From positions 620,001-684,000 of the forward strand of contig NZ_LWAE01000001.1 in assembly GCF_001623875.1 (NCBI RefSeq): a stretch of DNA of 64,000 nucleotides, given 5' to 3'. The notes under the pieces are model-generated. The model did no database searches. It was not told the origin of the DNA and was given only the letters and a program-made list of their open reading frames with translations. Of the stretch, positions 36,638 to 45,513 are shown piece after piece (the stretch's first letter is position 1; each line of letters opens with the position of its first letter). The position numbers and the translations under genes are program-made. The stretch comes from Clostridium magnum DSM 2767. Lineage in GTDB: Bacteria > Bacillota > Clostridia > Clostridiales > Clostridiaceae.

Positions 36638-38647
36638 TTAGTTTTCGGTATCACCTTGAATCTTGAACACTGCTACACTTTTAATTAGCTCGTTAGACAC
36701 ATTTCGTAATTCTTGTATTGTTGTTGAGATTTCTTCTGTAGATGCATTCATTTCTTGAGCTGAAGCCGAAACTTCCTCGGAAGTAGAGGTGGTTTCTTCA
36801 GAGATTACTGAAATAGACTGCATTTTATTGATAATTATATCTTTATCCTTAAGCATATTATCTATGTCAGAATGTGCTTGGTTAATACTTGGACCAGTCT
36901 TAAATACTGAATCCAATATTCCTTCAAAGGATTTAGTAGTATGGCCAACAGTTTCAATTTGAGAAATTAATTTTTCTTTCATTTTAGAACTTGTAATATC
37001 CACATTTGACATGTTTAAAAGTATTTCTTTTACGATATTTGATATATTTTCTGTTGAATTTCTGGATTGTTCAGCAAGGTGTCCTATTTCTTGGGCCACA
37101 ACTGAAAATCCACGACCTGCTTCGCCTGCTCTTGCAGCCTCTATTGAAGCATTTAATGATAATAAATTAGTTTGGTAGGAGATAGACTTTATTAACTCAG
37201 TTATTTCTTCTATTTTTTTAACATTAAAATCTAATGTGTTTATATTATTGCATACCTTGTCAAAGGATTCAGTTATATCCTGTATTGACAAATTTAATTT
37301 ACTAAGTTCGTTACTACCATCCTGAGATAGGCTTTGTGTCAAGTCGCTATTATCTTTAACGTGATTTAAGGAATTATAGATTTTATCAAGTAATTTGCTA
37401 AAGTTGTCCATCATATTCATTATTTCACTTAAGTCTCGAGATTGATAATAGGAACCTTTAGCAACATTCTGAGTTGCCATGGAAACTCCCAGTGAAGATG
37501 ATGCAATTTCTTGTGCGCAAGCAGATAAGTTTTCCGCAGATATATCTAAATCCCTAGATTTTATAATTACGTTACCAATTATCCTAGAAAGAGATCCGAA
37601 AGTTTTGTTTATATTTTCCATTAATTGTCCTATTTCATCTTTGTCTCTGATTTCTAGTTTTTGAGTTAAATCACCTTTAGAAGCTTTATCCATAATATCT
37701 GATATTTTAATTATGGGGTTAGAAATATACCTTGATACAAATAACGAAATAGTTATTACAAATGCTATTGCAATTAAAATTATGGAAAGTGAAATATATA
37801 CCGATCTTGCAACATTGTTATATATCTCGCTATAAGGAGCAGTTACAATTAATGTCCAGTTGGCTTGAGATATTTTTTCGAAAGAAGCAAGTTTCCTTAT
37901 GCCATAAATATCATAGTAATTTATAGAACCCTTGTTATTGTTATAAACTTTATCCTTTACAATATCACGTTGATCAGCTCTAATAAGGGTGTCTTCCAAG
38001 TTTTTACCTATAAGTTTTTCATTTGGATAGGTTATTAAAGTCCCATCCTGAGCAACTAAATATCCATAGCCAGATTGTCCAATCTTTATAGATTTCATAA
38101 CTTTTTCTACTGTTATTATATTTACAGCATCACATATCAGTCCTTGAAAATTACCACTATCATCGATTATTGGAACAACAACGTTTATGACTTTGTTTCC
38201 AGATGTTCTGCTTACTATAACATCACTTATTAAAACTTGTTTAGTATCTTTAGCTTGTTTGAAATACGATCTATCAGCAATATTTGTTGTTTTACCATTA
38301 TCTATAAAGGTATTGCCGTCTTTATCTACAAAAAAGTAGTATTCAGACTCGGCATCGCTGTTATGTATTTCCTTAAGAATTGGTACTATCTTATCTTTAT
38401 CAGCATTTTTAAATTCAGGGTGACTTTTATATAATGTTGTTAATGTTGATACCGAGTTGTTAAGCCACAAGTTTATAGTTTGAGTATTTGTTTTAGCAAT
38501 ATCGCTCTCATAATTTTCAATGCTTTGGGTATTTGTATTGTAAAAATAAAAGCATTGAAAAAGTAATGACACTATTAGTGGTATTAATGAAACAATTAAA
38601 AAAAACAATAATAATTTAGATTTTAGTGAAGTTCTAATTTTTGACAC
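36638..38647 (-). CDS. Methyl-accepting chemotaxis protein
   Basis: A 669-residue chemoreceptor: membrane segment at 10-32, extracytoplasmic double-Cache sensor at about 35-280 ([40 protein letters not shown]), second membrane segment at 283-305, HAMP at 305-360, then a signalling domain with the hairpin tip [20 protein letters not shown]. Family members sense small carboxylates or amino acids. It is divergent from larB, so it may guide cells to the substrate of the nickel cluster; that is inference. Confidence 0.88.
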   Translation of the reverse strand: MSKIRTSLKSKLLLFFLIVSLIPLIVSLLFQCFYFYNTNTQSIENYESDIAKTNTQTINLWLNNSVSTLTTLYKSHPEFKNADKDKIVPILKEIHNSDAESEYYFFVDKDGNTFIDNGKTTNIADRSYFKQAKDTKQVLISDVIVSRTSGNKVINVVVPIIDDSGNFQGLICDAVNIITVEKVMKSIKIGQSGYGYLVAQDGTLITYPNEKLIGKNLEDTLIRADQRDIVKDKVYNNNKGSINYYDIYGIRKLASFEKISQANWTLIVTAPYSEIYNNVARSVYISLSIILIAIAFVITISLFVSRYISNPIIKISDIMDKASKGDLTQKLEIRDKDEIGQLMENINKTFGSLSRIIGNVIIKSRDLDISAENLSACAQEIASSSLGVSMATQNVAKGSYYQSRDLSEIMNMMDNFSKLLDKIYNSLNHVKDNSDLTQSLSQDGSNELSKLNLSIQDITESFDKVCNNINTLDFNVKKIEEITELIKSISYQTNLLSLNASIEAARAGEAGRGFSVVAQEIGHLAEQSRNSTENISNIVKEILLNMSNVDITSSKMKEKLISQIETVGHTTKSFEGILDSVFKTGPSINQAHSDIDNMLKDKDIIINKMQSISVISEETTSTSEEVSASAQEMNASTEEISTTIQELRNVSNELIKSVAVFKIQGDTEN

Positions 38648-38758
38648 TTAATTTCTTCCCCCCTATTACATGAGGGTTAATCTACTACAATTTACATTAT
38701 ACTATATGAATTTACACTATACCACATACTTCTTGCTTTGTTTCAATTATATCCTATT

Positions 38759-38795
38759 AGAACGATGTTGTATGTCTATTATATTATGTTATAAT
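38759..38795 (+). promoter_or_regulatory. Promoter of larB with a candidate operator half-site
   Basis: TTGTAT (38768-38773), 16-bp spacer, TATAAT (38790-38795). AGAACGATGTTGT starting at 38759 resembles the first half of the operators at 39698, 39935 and 40027; the second AGAAC half is missing. Confidence 0.5.
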
Positions 38796-38831
38796 TATGA
38801 CTAAATAACTTTATCATATTTTTAAAAAGAG

Positions 38832-39587
38832 GTGGATGAAATGGATGAAAAAGAGTTAAGAGAGTTATTAAAAGGTATAAAAGAGCAAAATATAAGCATT
38901 GAATATGGAATGGAAAAATTAAAGGATTTGCCTTTTAAGGATTTAGGATACGCTGTTATAGATAACCATAGAGAGATAAGGGTTGGATATCCTGAAGTAA
39001 TTTATTGTGCAGGAAAGACAGTGGATCAAGTAAAAGGGATCGTAAGCTTTATGTTAACTAAGGAAAACAATATTTTAGGAACTAGAGCGACAGTGGAGAT
39101 GTATGAAGCTATAAAGGAAATTTGTCCAGATGCAAAATATAATAAATTATCTAAAACAATAATTATAAAAAGAAAAGAAGTAAAGGAGATGGATTCATAT
39201 ATCGCTGTGATTACTGCGGGTACATCAGATATTCCGGTAGCAGAAGAGGCCGTTGAAACAGCTAAAATATTTGGAAATCGAGTAGAGAAAGTGTTTGATG
39301 TTGGCGTAGCTGGTATACATAGATTATTCAATAGATTAGAGCTTATAAGAGGAGCAAAAGTAATTATTGTAATTGCTGGAATGGAAGGTGCACTTGCTAG
39401 TGTTATAGGAGGCCTAGTAGATAAGCCTGTTATCGCAGTGCCGACAAGCGTTGGTTATGGAACAAGTTTTGGAGGGCTGACGGCATTACTTTCCATGCTT
39501 AATAGCTGTGCTAGTGGGATAAGTGTTGTAAATATTGATAATGGCTTTGGAGCAGGGTATCTTGCAAGTATTATTAATAAATTATAA
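38832..39587 (+). CDS. larB: LarB, NaAD carboxylase/hydrolase of nickel-pincer cofactor synthesis
   Basis: A 251-residue LarB: N-terminal part (residues 1-125, [32 protein letters not shown]) and a PurE-like C-terminal domain ([50 protein letters not shown]). LarB carboxylates the pyridinium ring of nicotinic acid adenine dinucleotide and releases AMP, giving the precursor of the pincer nucleotide (established for Lactobacillus plantarum). It has its own promoter and stands 550 bp before the LarA-like operon. Confidence 0.93.
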   Translation: MDEMDEKELRELLKGIKEQNISIEYGMEKLKDLPFKDLGYAVIDNHREIRVGYPEVIYCAGKTVDQVKGIVSFMLTKENNILGTRATVEMYEAIKEICPDAKYNKLSKTIIIKRKEVKEMDSYIAVITAGTSDIPVAEEAVETAKIFGNRVEKVFDVGVAGIHRLFNRLELIRGAKVIIVIAGMEGALASVIGGLVDKPVIAVPTSVGYGTSFGGLTALLSMLNSCASGISVVNIDNGFGAGYLASIINKL

Positions 39588-39697
39588 CATAGCTAATTAT
39601 TTTTTATTTAGTGCATAGAAACTACCTGAATAAAAAATGAAATCGATTATTGACATGCAAAAGATAATTGATTACAATAGAGTTATGCATAATATAC

Positions 39698-39724
39698 AGA
39701 ACGTCGTGCGACAATATAGAACGA
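39698..39724 (+). promoter_or_regulatory. Operator 1 (AGAAC half-sites 20 bp apart)
   Basis: AGAACGTCGTGCGAC starts at 39698 and the second AGAACGA at 39718. The inner GTCGTGCGAC is itself an inverted repeat. It lies 20 bp downstream of the P1 -10 box, where a repressor would block transcription. Confidence 0.7.
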
Positions 39725-39934
39725 TTAATAAAAAATTCTAATTAGATTTTTGTTAAGTTAAAAAGTATTAAATTAAATAATATTTTTATTATTTAGAATC
39801 AAGATATCTTGTAAATAATCTTTTAAAATATTGAAATTTGTTGAAAAAAATACTTAAGTAAAAAAGAATCGCGAACATTGACATGAGAAGGCTAATTTAC
39901 TACAATAAAAACATAAATAATTTAATAAAATATG

Positions 39935-39961
39935 AAAACGATGTACGACATTGCAGCACAT
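39935..39961 (+). promoter_or_regulatory. Operator 2
   Basis: AAAACGATGTACGAC at 39935 and AGCAC at 39955: same spacing, weaker half-sites, 29 bp behind the P2 -10 box. Confidence 0.6.
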
Positions 39962-40026
39962 CAATATTTTTATTTAGTATATAGGAAAACGTTTCAAGAA
40001 TAAAAATATTTTTTTAGATGTTTTCA

Positions 40027-40053
40027 AGAACGACGTACGACTATGCAGAACGA
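40027..40053 (+). promoter_or_regulatory. Operator 3
   Basis: AGAACGACGTACGAC at 40027 and AGAACGA at 40047; nearly the same as operator 1, within the leader of the operon. Confidence 0.7.
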
Positions 40054-40138
40054 GATGCTTTGTAGTTTTCAAGTTAACCAGAAGAATTATCAAGCACAAT
40101 TTTATAAACAATAATATTATTATTTTGGAGGTAGAAAG

Positions 40139-40756
40139 ATGAAACTAGTAACATTACTGGCAAAAGTAAATAACGACAAATGTATTGGTTGTCAGACTTG
40201 TGCAAAAGTTTGCCCTACACTAGCTATCAATATGGAGAATAGAAAAGCTGTGATAAATGCAGATATGTGCCGTGCTTGCGGAAACTGCGAACAACGCTGT
40301 CCTGTTTATGCAATTGAGCTAGTTAAAAGAGAAGAACCTCTAAAAGTAAGTGTAAGCTTAGAGGGTTTAGATATGAAAAAAGTAGACGAGCTTTGCAGAA
40401 AAGCTAATTTCAATCCAGAGCAAATTCTTTGTTACTGTACAGAAACAAGAGCACAGGAAGTTGCTGCAGCTATTTTAAAGGGTTCACATACTCCGGAAAC
40501 TATATCCTTGGAAACAGGAATTAGAACCGGATGCTCTGTTGAATGTATTCAACCAGTACTTAGAATGTTAAAAGCTGCAGGAATAACACCGGAAAGACCA
40601 GATGGATATCAGTGGTATGGCTTAACTCCAACTCTATGGGATATTCCTGAGGAAACAAAAGAAAAATACTCTAAATCAGGGTTCTACTTTGATGGAGATA
40701 TTAAATTATTAGAAGAATTAGCTAATGCTAAAACATCAGAAGAGGAGGAAATATAA
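40139..40756 (+). CDS. Ferredoxin-like protein with two 4Fe-4S sites and a BFD-like domain
   Basis: A 205-residue protein. Residues 14-60 have two 4Fe-4S motifs (CIGCQTCAKVCP and CRACGNCEQRCP). Residues 95-140 have ILCYCTETRAQEV and TGCSVEC, the pattern of a BFD-like [2Fe-2S] or Fe-S domain. The rest is an acidic tail. It ends 1 nt before the LarA-like gene and must be co-translated with it. Known Lar racemases need no outside electrons, so a dedicated Fe-S partner points to net redox chemistry or to electron supply for another step of the pathway. Confidence 0.8.
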   Translation: MKLVTLLAKVNNDKCIGCQTCAKVCPTLAINMENRKAVINADMCRACGNCEQRCPVYAIELVKREEPLKVSVSLEGLDMKKVDELCRKANFNPEQILCYCTETRAQEVAAAILKGSHTPETISLETGIRTGCSVECIQPVLRMLKAAGITPERPDGYQWYGLTPTLWDIPEETKEKYSKSGFYFDGDIKLLEELANAKTSEEEEI

Positions 40757-40757
40757 T

Positions 40758-42194
40758 ATGCGTAAACCTTTTATACCAATGCAACCAAGAAAATCTCAAT
40801 ATGGAGTTCCGCCAGAATTTGTTACTAAAAGAATGGCAGATTATCCAGAAATGACTTCTCTATTATTAAAAGAATTATTCCCTGATACCCCAGATGTTAT
40901 TTTCCCAAGTGATAAGGGGATAGAAGCTGTAAAAGAGGCTGCTGAAAAGGTATTAGAAAATATAGATATGAGTAAGATTAAGTCGGAAGATTCAGTTAAT
41001 ATATGTGCTTCTCACCATGGATTTACATTACTAGGTGGAGAACCATATGCGGAACTTATTAGAACAGTAAGGGATGTAATTGAGAGAAAAACTGGTACAA
41101 AGAATATAAGATTAAGAGCTGGTGTAGGTCTGCGCTTCAGAGAAACAGAAGAATACATTAAATCTTTTGGATTAGACAAGTATTTTCAAGGGAAAGTAAA
41201 AGGTGTGGCTCCTATAGATGAAGGTATTGCTATTGAGACTGAAATAGGGACTCTTTATGGAATAAAAGCAATATATGATGCGGATTGGGTAGTTCACGTT
41301 CATAATAGTGACGTTAGAGAAGTTCACTTCCATAGACAGGTGGATAGAGCTGTTAAGCCTTTCGGTATGTCCTATGCTAGAATTGAAACACGTTCAACTT
41401 ATCATCAAAACTTAGGACCAAGAGGTGCTAACTTTACAGCAAGATGTATTTTTAATTCAGATTTCGTTCAGAGCAAATTTGCTTTTGCAGCATTTTTAAA
41501 TATGTCTCCAGCTGGAGTGGTTAATGTAGATGCGGACAATAACTTATTCGCTTTGAATGATAGATTAACTGTTGAAGGATTAAAATACTATGGAAAGATC
41601 ATGACACTTCTAGGTGAAATTGATGAGTGTATTATTGGACTAGATTTCCCATGCCCAGTTCCATATGTATTTGCGGCAGGCGTAATCTATGCAAACGTTG
41701 TTGGGGCTAATGGAGATTTATTTGATTTGGATGAATGCCCAATGCCACCTTATACATGGTATACAGAGGCTGCTTACGGTAGAAATGGTAAGCCACTTTT
41801 AGATAGTATACCTCCAATAAATTCAGCAATTAAAATGGTTGTTCATAACTACGCATGGGGAGGATACCCAAGTGCATTCTTCGCTGCTCACACACCAACA
41901 ATAGTTGTAGGACGTGAACAAGCAGATCTTATGAACAAGGATTCGCAGAATCTAACATACATGGAACATGCTGTGATTGCGGATAGCTTAGATACAGCTA
42001 TGAAATTTGCTTATAATGTTACAAAAACTGACAAAGTACTTATTTTTGATGGTGCAGGAGCAGGCTTGAATGTAAGTAGCAGCCTTGCGGAATTGTTAAA
42101 AGAAAAAGCTCCGGTTGTAAGCAAGAGAGTAGATGAAGAACTTCTTCCAAAATGGTTAAAACAAAGAGGAATTGATCCAAATAGAGTAAAGTAA
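40758..42194 (+). CDS. Divergent LarA-family nickel-pincer enzyme
   Basis: The start is the ATG at 40758 after AGGAGG; a longer frame from 40725 is not needed. The 478-residue protein shows LarA spacing: His190, Lys200 and His216 (VHFHRQVDRAVK, then STYH) are 10 and 16 residues apart, as are His174, Lys184 and His200 of L. plantarum LarA, which hold the nickel-pincer nucleotide. Where LarA has DxTRP and GTHRP (Arg75, His108) I align ASHHGF and GVGLRF, so the usual substrate Arg and one catalytic His seem absent. The C-terminal half (HAVIADSLDTAMKFA, IFDGAGAG) fits a LarA fold. Substrate unknown; probably not lactate. Confidence 0.75.
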   Translation: MRKPFIPMQPRKSQYGVPPEFVTKRMADYPEMTSLLLKELFPDTPDVIFPSDKGIEAVKEAAEKVLENIDMSKIKSEDSVNICASHHGFTLLGGEPYAELIRTVRDVIERKTGTKNIRLRAGVGLRFRETEEYIKSFGLDKYFQGKVKGVAPIDEGIAIETEIGTLYGIKAIYDADWVVHVHNSDVREVHFHRQVDRAVKPFGMSYARIETRSTYHQNLGPRGANFTARCIFNSDFVQSKFAFAAFLNMSPAGVVNVDADNNLFALNDRLTVEGLKYYGKIMTLLGEIDECIIGLDFPCPVPYVFAAGVIYANVVGANGDLFDLDECPMPPYTWYTEAAYGRNGKPLLDSIPPINSAIKMVVHNYAWGGYPSAFFAAHTPTIVVGREQADLMNKDSQNLTYMEHAVIADSLDTAMKFAYNVTKTDKVLIFDGAGAGLNVSSSLAELLKEKAPVVSKRVDEELLPKWLKQRGIDPNRVK

Positions 42195-42240
42195 CCTTAG
42201 TTTGTAGTTATAAAAATCTTCGAAGCGAGATAAAATAAAA

Positions 42241-42380
42241 CTTCACTCAGATGGAGTTTTAAACCCATCTGAGTGTTATTTGAATCAGTCCATTGCGGAA
42301 CAGACGTTAACTTTTTATTGTAGAGTTGGGAGGCTTATGACTGATAGTGAATGGATAAATAATAGGATGTGGGGGAAATT
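42241..42380 (+). promoter_or_regulatory. Structured RNA leader A (candidate riboswitch) before the BenE-like gene
   Basis: Hairpin CACTCAGATGG (42244-42254) with CCATCTGAGTG (42265-42275) and a 10-nt loop. Loop bases TTTAAA (42258-42263) can pair with TTTGAA (42279-42284) to form a pseudoknot. An outer stem TCCATT (42289-42294) with AATGGA (42350-42355) encloses TTAACTTT paired with AGAGTTGG. The ribosome site and ATG (42381) follow. Leader B at 58543 has the same layout. Confidence 0.7.
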
Positions 42381-43670
42381 ATGGAGATAAGAAAAGAAGA
42401 AAAAGCATCGCGTTTTGAAAAGGGTTATGGAATGATGGAAGGGCTGAGGGATTTACCGAAATACCTTAATGGTAATACAATAACAGCAGGCTCTGTAGCA
42501 GCCATCTTTGGCTGCACAGGTCCTGCACTATTAGTAATTAAAGCAGCTACAGACGGTGGGTTAACTCATGTACAGTCCATTTCCTGGTTATTTTCAATTT
42601 ACTTTATAGGTGGACTAGTTAGTATATATTTGGCTTTAAGATATAAGCAGCCAATAAATGGTGCATTTAATATTCCAGCGGTTGTTATGATTGTTAGTGT
42701 ACTTAAAAGTTATGATATTTATCAAGCAGCAGGAGCATACTTTATTGCAGGTATTATAGTACTTCTACTAGGTTTTTCAGGATTAATCGGAAAAGTAATG
42801 AGATGGCTTCCTCTACCTATAGTTATGGCTATGATAGCAGGAGCAATGATAAGATTCGGTACCGGAATTATTACATCTACACAGCAAGCTCCAGTAGTAG
42901 GATTACTAACATTAGTTGGTTTCTTTATAATACCTAAGTTAACTAAAAAGATACCACCGGTATTAGGTGCATTGGTGTTAGGTATAACAGCTGCAGCTGT
43001 AAATGGTTCACTAAGCTTTAAAGCTGCAAGCTTTAAATTTATTGCGCCTCACCTTATAATGCCTCAATTCAGTCTGGGGGCAACCTTATCAGTATCAATT
43101 CCACTTGCAATATTAATTATAGGTTCAGAAAATGCTCAGGCAGCAGGAGTTTTAATGGCACAAGGATATAAGGCACCTATTAATGCCATGACTATGGTAA
43201 GTGGTATTGGAAGTATGATTACAGCCTTCTTTGGAGGTCATAATGCTAATATAGCAGGCCCTATGACAGCTATTTGTGCTAGTGAAGAGGCTGGAGAAAA
43301 TAAGCAAGGACGTTATGTAGCTAGCGTTGTAAATGGAGTTCTATTTGCACTCTTTGGAATTGTTGCTAGTATAGCTCTAGCATTTGTTGCAGCTTTACCT
43401 GCCGCATTAACAAATATAGTTGCAGGGTTAGCTATGATTAATGTATTATATAGTGCATTTCATGATGCTTTTTCAGTGAAAAAGTTTAAGTATGGAGCAT
43501 TCTTTGCACTAGTCATTGCAATGAGCAATATAACTGTTCTAAAAATTAGTGCGCCATTGTTGGCAATTATAGGCGGAGTGGTTGTTTCACTATTGGTGGA
43601 AGCAAATGACTTTAAAGAAGAAAAAAAAGTAATAGAAGTGACAGAAGTATCTGTAGAAAAAACAGTATAG
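42381..43670 (+). CDS. BenE-like membrane transporter (benzoate:H+ symporter family)
   Basis: The ATG at 42381 follows GGGGG; a GTG four codons upstream overlaps that site. The 429-residue protein has about 11-12 membrane segments and features of the BenE/NCS2-like fold (TAGSVAAIFGCTGPALLVIK near the N-terminus, INGAFNIPAVVMI, GGHNANIAGPMTAICASEEA). BenE proteins import benzoate and related aromatic acids with protons. Its position after the LarA-like gene and before the lower-pathway genes suggests that it imports the substrate of the pathway, an aromatic or unsaturated carboxylate. The structured leader probably controls it. Confidence 0.8.
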   Translation: MEIRKEEKASRFEKGYGMMEGLRDLPKYLNGNTITAGSVAAIFGCTGPALLVIKAATDGGLTHVQSISWLFSIYFIGGLVSIYLALRYKQPINGAFNIPAVVMIVSVLKSYDIYQAAGAYFIAGIIVLLLGFSGLIGKVMRWLPLPIVMAMIAGAMIRFGTGIITSTQQAPVVGLLTLVGFFIIPKLTKKIPPVLGALVLGITAAAVNGSLSFKAASFKFIAPHLIMPQFSLGATLSVSIPLAILIIGSENAQAAGVLMAQGYKAPINAMTMVSGIGSMITAFFGGHNANIAGPMTAICASEEAGENKQGRYVASVVNGVLFALFGIVASIALAFVAALPAALTNIVAGLAMINVLYSAFHDAFSVKKFKYGAFFALVIAMSNITVLKISAPLLAIIGGVVVSLLVEANDFKEEKKVIEVTEVSVEKTV

Positions 43671-43769
43671 GAATAAATAATTTGTATGAATTAGAGATTT
43701 AAGCTAAAATAAAGAATAAATCTCTAGTTCAAATAAAAAATTATTTGAGTATATGGGAGGAAAACTTAT

Positions 43770-44579
43770 ATGGAAAATAATACAGCAATAGATATAGTAG
43801 ATCTAGTTCTACAACCTGTTATTGATAATAAATTTACGGCTAAGATTACAATAGAAATGGAAGGAATTCTGGCAGGAAGTAAACATGTAGAAGATAGGCT
43901 CAAAGAAATAGGTTTGGAAATTGAGTTTCTAGCAAAAGATGGAGAAAGAGTAAATCCAGGCGATATGATAGCAAAGTTTTCAGGTGGACCAAAACAACTT
44001 ACCGCAGCAGAAAATGTTATTATGGGTAAGATGGCTAAAGCATCTGGAATAGCTACAGCAACAAACAGAGCTGTTACTGCTAGTGAAGGCAAAATTAGCA
44101 TTGTAAGTGGTTCTTGGAAAAAAATGCCGGAAGAAATAAAAGGTCTAATTAGAGAAGCTGTTAGCATTGGAGGAGGAGATTTCAGAATATGTGAACCTCC
44201 ATTCATGTACTTAGATAAAAACTATGTAAAAATATTTGGAAGTATTAGTGAAACTCTAAAGGCTGCTAGTGTTTTAAGAGAGCATACTAAAGTTATCCAG
44301 CTAAGAGGGGTAGAAAAGAGTATCAAAGAGGAAACAATAGAAGCTCTTGAAGGAGGAGCAAATGTACTTATGGTCGATACAGGAAAAGTAGAAGATGCCA
44401 TAGAGTGCATACAAACACTAGAAAGTACAAATAGTAGAAACAAAGTTAAGGTAGCTTATTCAGGCGGTGTAAAAATTAAAGATGTACCAGAGTACGTAAA
44501 ACTTGGAATAGATACATTATGTATAGGAAAACAAATTGTAGATGCACCTTTATTGGATATGAAAATGGATATCCTTTAA
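43770..44579 (+). CDS. QPRTase-fold protein (nicotinate-nucleotide pyrophosphorylase-like)
   Basis: A 269-residue protein with the overall order of quinolinate phosphoribosyltransferase and ModD: a mixed N-terminal domain (PGDMIAKFSG, LTAAENVIMGKMAKASGIAT) then the barrel (GGGDFR at 134-139, LEGGANVLMVDT, AYSGGVKIKDV). Where true QPRTase has the RKTTPG-R substrate motif it reads SGSWKKMPEEIK, and DNHI becomes DKNYV. It is therefore unlikely to be NadC. In a cluster that makes a pyridinium nucleotide cofactor, phosphoribosyl transfer to or from a pyridine carboxylate is an attractive guess. GGGAGG precedes the ATG. Confidence 0.72.
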   Translation: MENNTAIDIVDLVLQPVIDNKFTAKITIEMEGILAGSKHVEDRLKEIGLEIEFLAKDGERVNPGDMIAKFSGGPKQLTAAENVIMGKMAKASGIATATNRAVTASEGKISIVSGSWKKMPEEIKGLIREAVSIGGGDFRICEPPFMYLDKNYVKIFGSISETLKAASVLREHTKVIQLRGVEKSIKEETIEALEGGANVLMVDTGKVEDAIECIQTLESTNSRNKVKVAYSGGVKIKDVPEYVKLGIDTLCIGKQIVDAPLLDMKMDIL

Positions 44580-44595
44580 TTTTTAAAGACTTATC

Positions 44596-44633
44596 AGAAC
44601 AGTGTTTGATAGTTTAGAACAAAAAAGTATAAT
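44596..44633 (+). promoter_or_regulatory. Promoter of the lower-pathway operon overlapped by operator 4
   Basis: TTGATA (44606-44611), 16 bp, TATAAT (44628-44633). AGAAC at 44596-44600 and again at 44616-44620, 20 bp apart, frame the -35 box, matching the spacing of operators 1 and 3. Confidence 0.7.
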
Positions 44634-44700
44634 AATGTATTCATATGATAATCTTATTATAATTAAGCTTTAAAATACCTGTGAAAGGGAGGAAAATATC

Positions 44701-45483
44701 GTGAATCAAGAACAAATAAAAGAAGCTGCAGCAGCTTTATATGAGGCTGAAGAAAAAGTTCAGCCAATTACAGCATTAACAGATGTATATCCAGATATAA
44801 CAACAGATGATGCATATAAAATCCAGATTGAAAACATAGCAAGAAAAGTTCAGCAAGGATATAGAATTGTAGGAAAGAAAATTGGCCTAACAAGCAAAGG
44901 AATGCAGCAGATGCTTGGAGTACCAGAGCCAGATTATGGACATATATTAGACAATATGGTAGGAGAAGAGGAAGTACCTATAAAAATATCCTCATTCCTT
45001 AAACCTAAAATTGAAGCAGAAATTGGTTTCATACTTAAAGATGAGTTAAAAGGACCGGGAGTTACAGTAGCACAAGTTCTTCAAGCCACAGAGGGAGTTA
45101 TGCCTGTATTTGAAATTGTTGATAGTAGAGTAAAAGACTGGAAAATAAAAATACAGGACACTGTAGCAGATAATGCGTCTAGTGCGATGATTGTACTAGG
45201 AAGTAATCTGGTATCAGTAAAAGACTTAGATTTAAAACATATTGGTATGGTACTTGAAAAGAATGGCAAGGTTATTGATACTGCAGCGGGAGCTGAGGTG
45301 TTAGGAAATCCAGCTATAGCAGTAGCGTGGTTGGCAAATAAGTTGGGTGAATATGGTATTTCTTTAAAGCCTGGTGAGATTATTTTATCCGGTTCACTTA
45401 CTAAGGCTTATGAATTTGATGAAAAGTGTGTATTTACTGCTACCTTTGATAGATTAGGAAGAGTAAAAGCAGTATTTGAATAA
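44701..45483 (+). CDS. mhpD: 2-oxopent-4-enoate hydratase (MhpD/DmpE family)
   Basis: A 260-residue member of the hydratase/4-oxalocrotonate decarboxylase family (GTG start, GGGAGG upstream). GKKIGLTSKGMQQMLGV, PKIEAEIGFIL (metal-binding Glu pair), FEIVDSRVKDWKIKIQDTVA and LSGSLTKA are visible and fit the DmpE/MhpD hydratases better than the DmpH decarboxylases. It adds water to 2-hydroxypenta-2,4-dienoate to give 4-hydroxy-2-oxovalerate, the substrate of the aldolase two genes on. Confidence 0.85.
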   Translation: MNQEQIKEAAAALYEAEEKVQPITALTDVYPDITTDDAYKIQIENIARKVQQGYRIVGKKIGLTSKGMQQMLGVPEPDYGHILDNMVGEEEVPIKISSFLKPKIEAEIGFILKDELKGPGVTVAQVLQATEGVMPVFEIVDSRVKDWKIKIQDTVADNASSAMIVLGSNLVSVKDLDLKHIGMVLEKNGKVIDTAAGAEVLGNPAIAVAWLANKLGEYGISLKPGEIILSGSLTKAYEFDEKCVFTATFDRLGRVKAVFE

Positions 45484-45513
45484 TAACAAAATATTTTAGG
45501 AGATGATTTTTAA

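Larger units (their letters stand above)
39588..40138 (+). promoter_or_regulatory. Double promoter region with three operators before the LarA-like operon
   Basis: No gene in this 551-bp stretch. Promoter P1: TTGACA (39650-39655), 17 bp, TACAAT (39673-39678). Promoter P2: TTGACA (39878-39883), 17 bp, TACAAT (39901-39906). Behind P1 lies operator 1 (39698-39724), behind P2 operator 2 (39935-39959) and operator 3 (40027-40053). A cre-like GGAAAACGTTTCAA lies at 39984-39997. The last 20 nt hold the ribosome site TTGGAGGT. Confidence 0.75.

Noticed and set aside
42241..42380. T-box, SAM, TPP or cobalamin riboswitch for leaders A and B
   Set aside because: The conserved motifs of these classes that I remember are absent, and the hairpin-pseudoknot plan does not fit them.
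43766..44206. 146-residue ORF antisense to the QPRTase-like gene, and similar long antisense ORFs at 45825, 48924, 59812 and 63235
   Set aside because: They are complements of well-supported genes with good ribosome sites; their composition reflects the coding strand.
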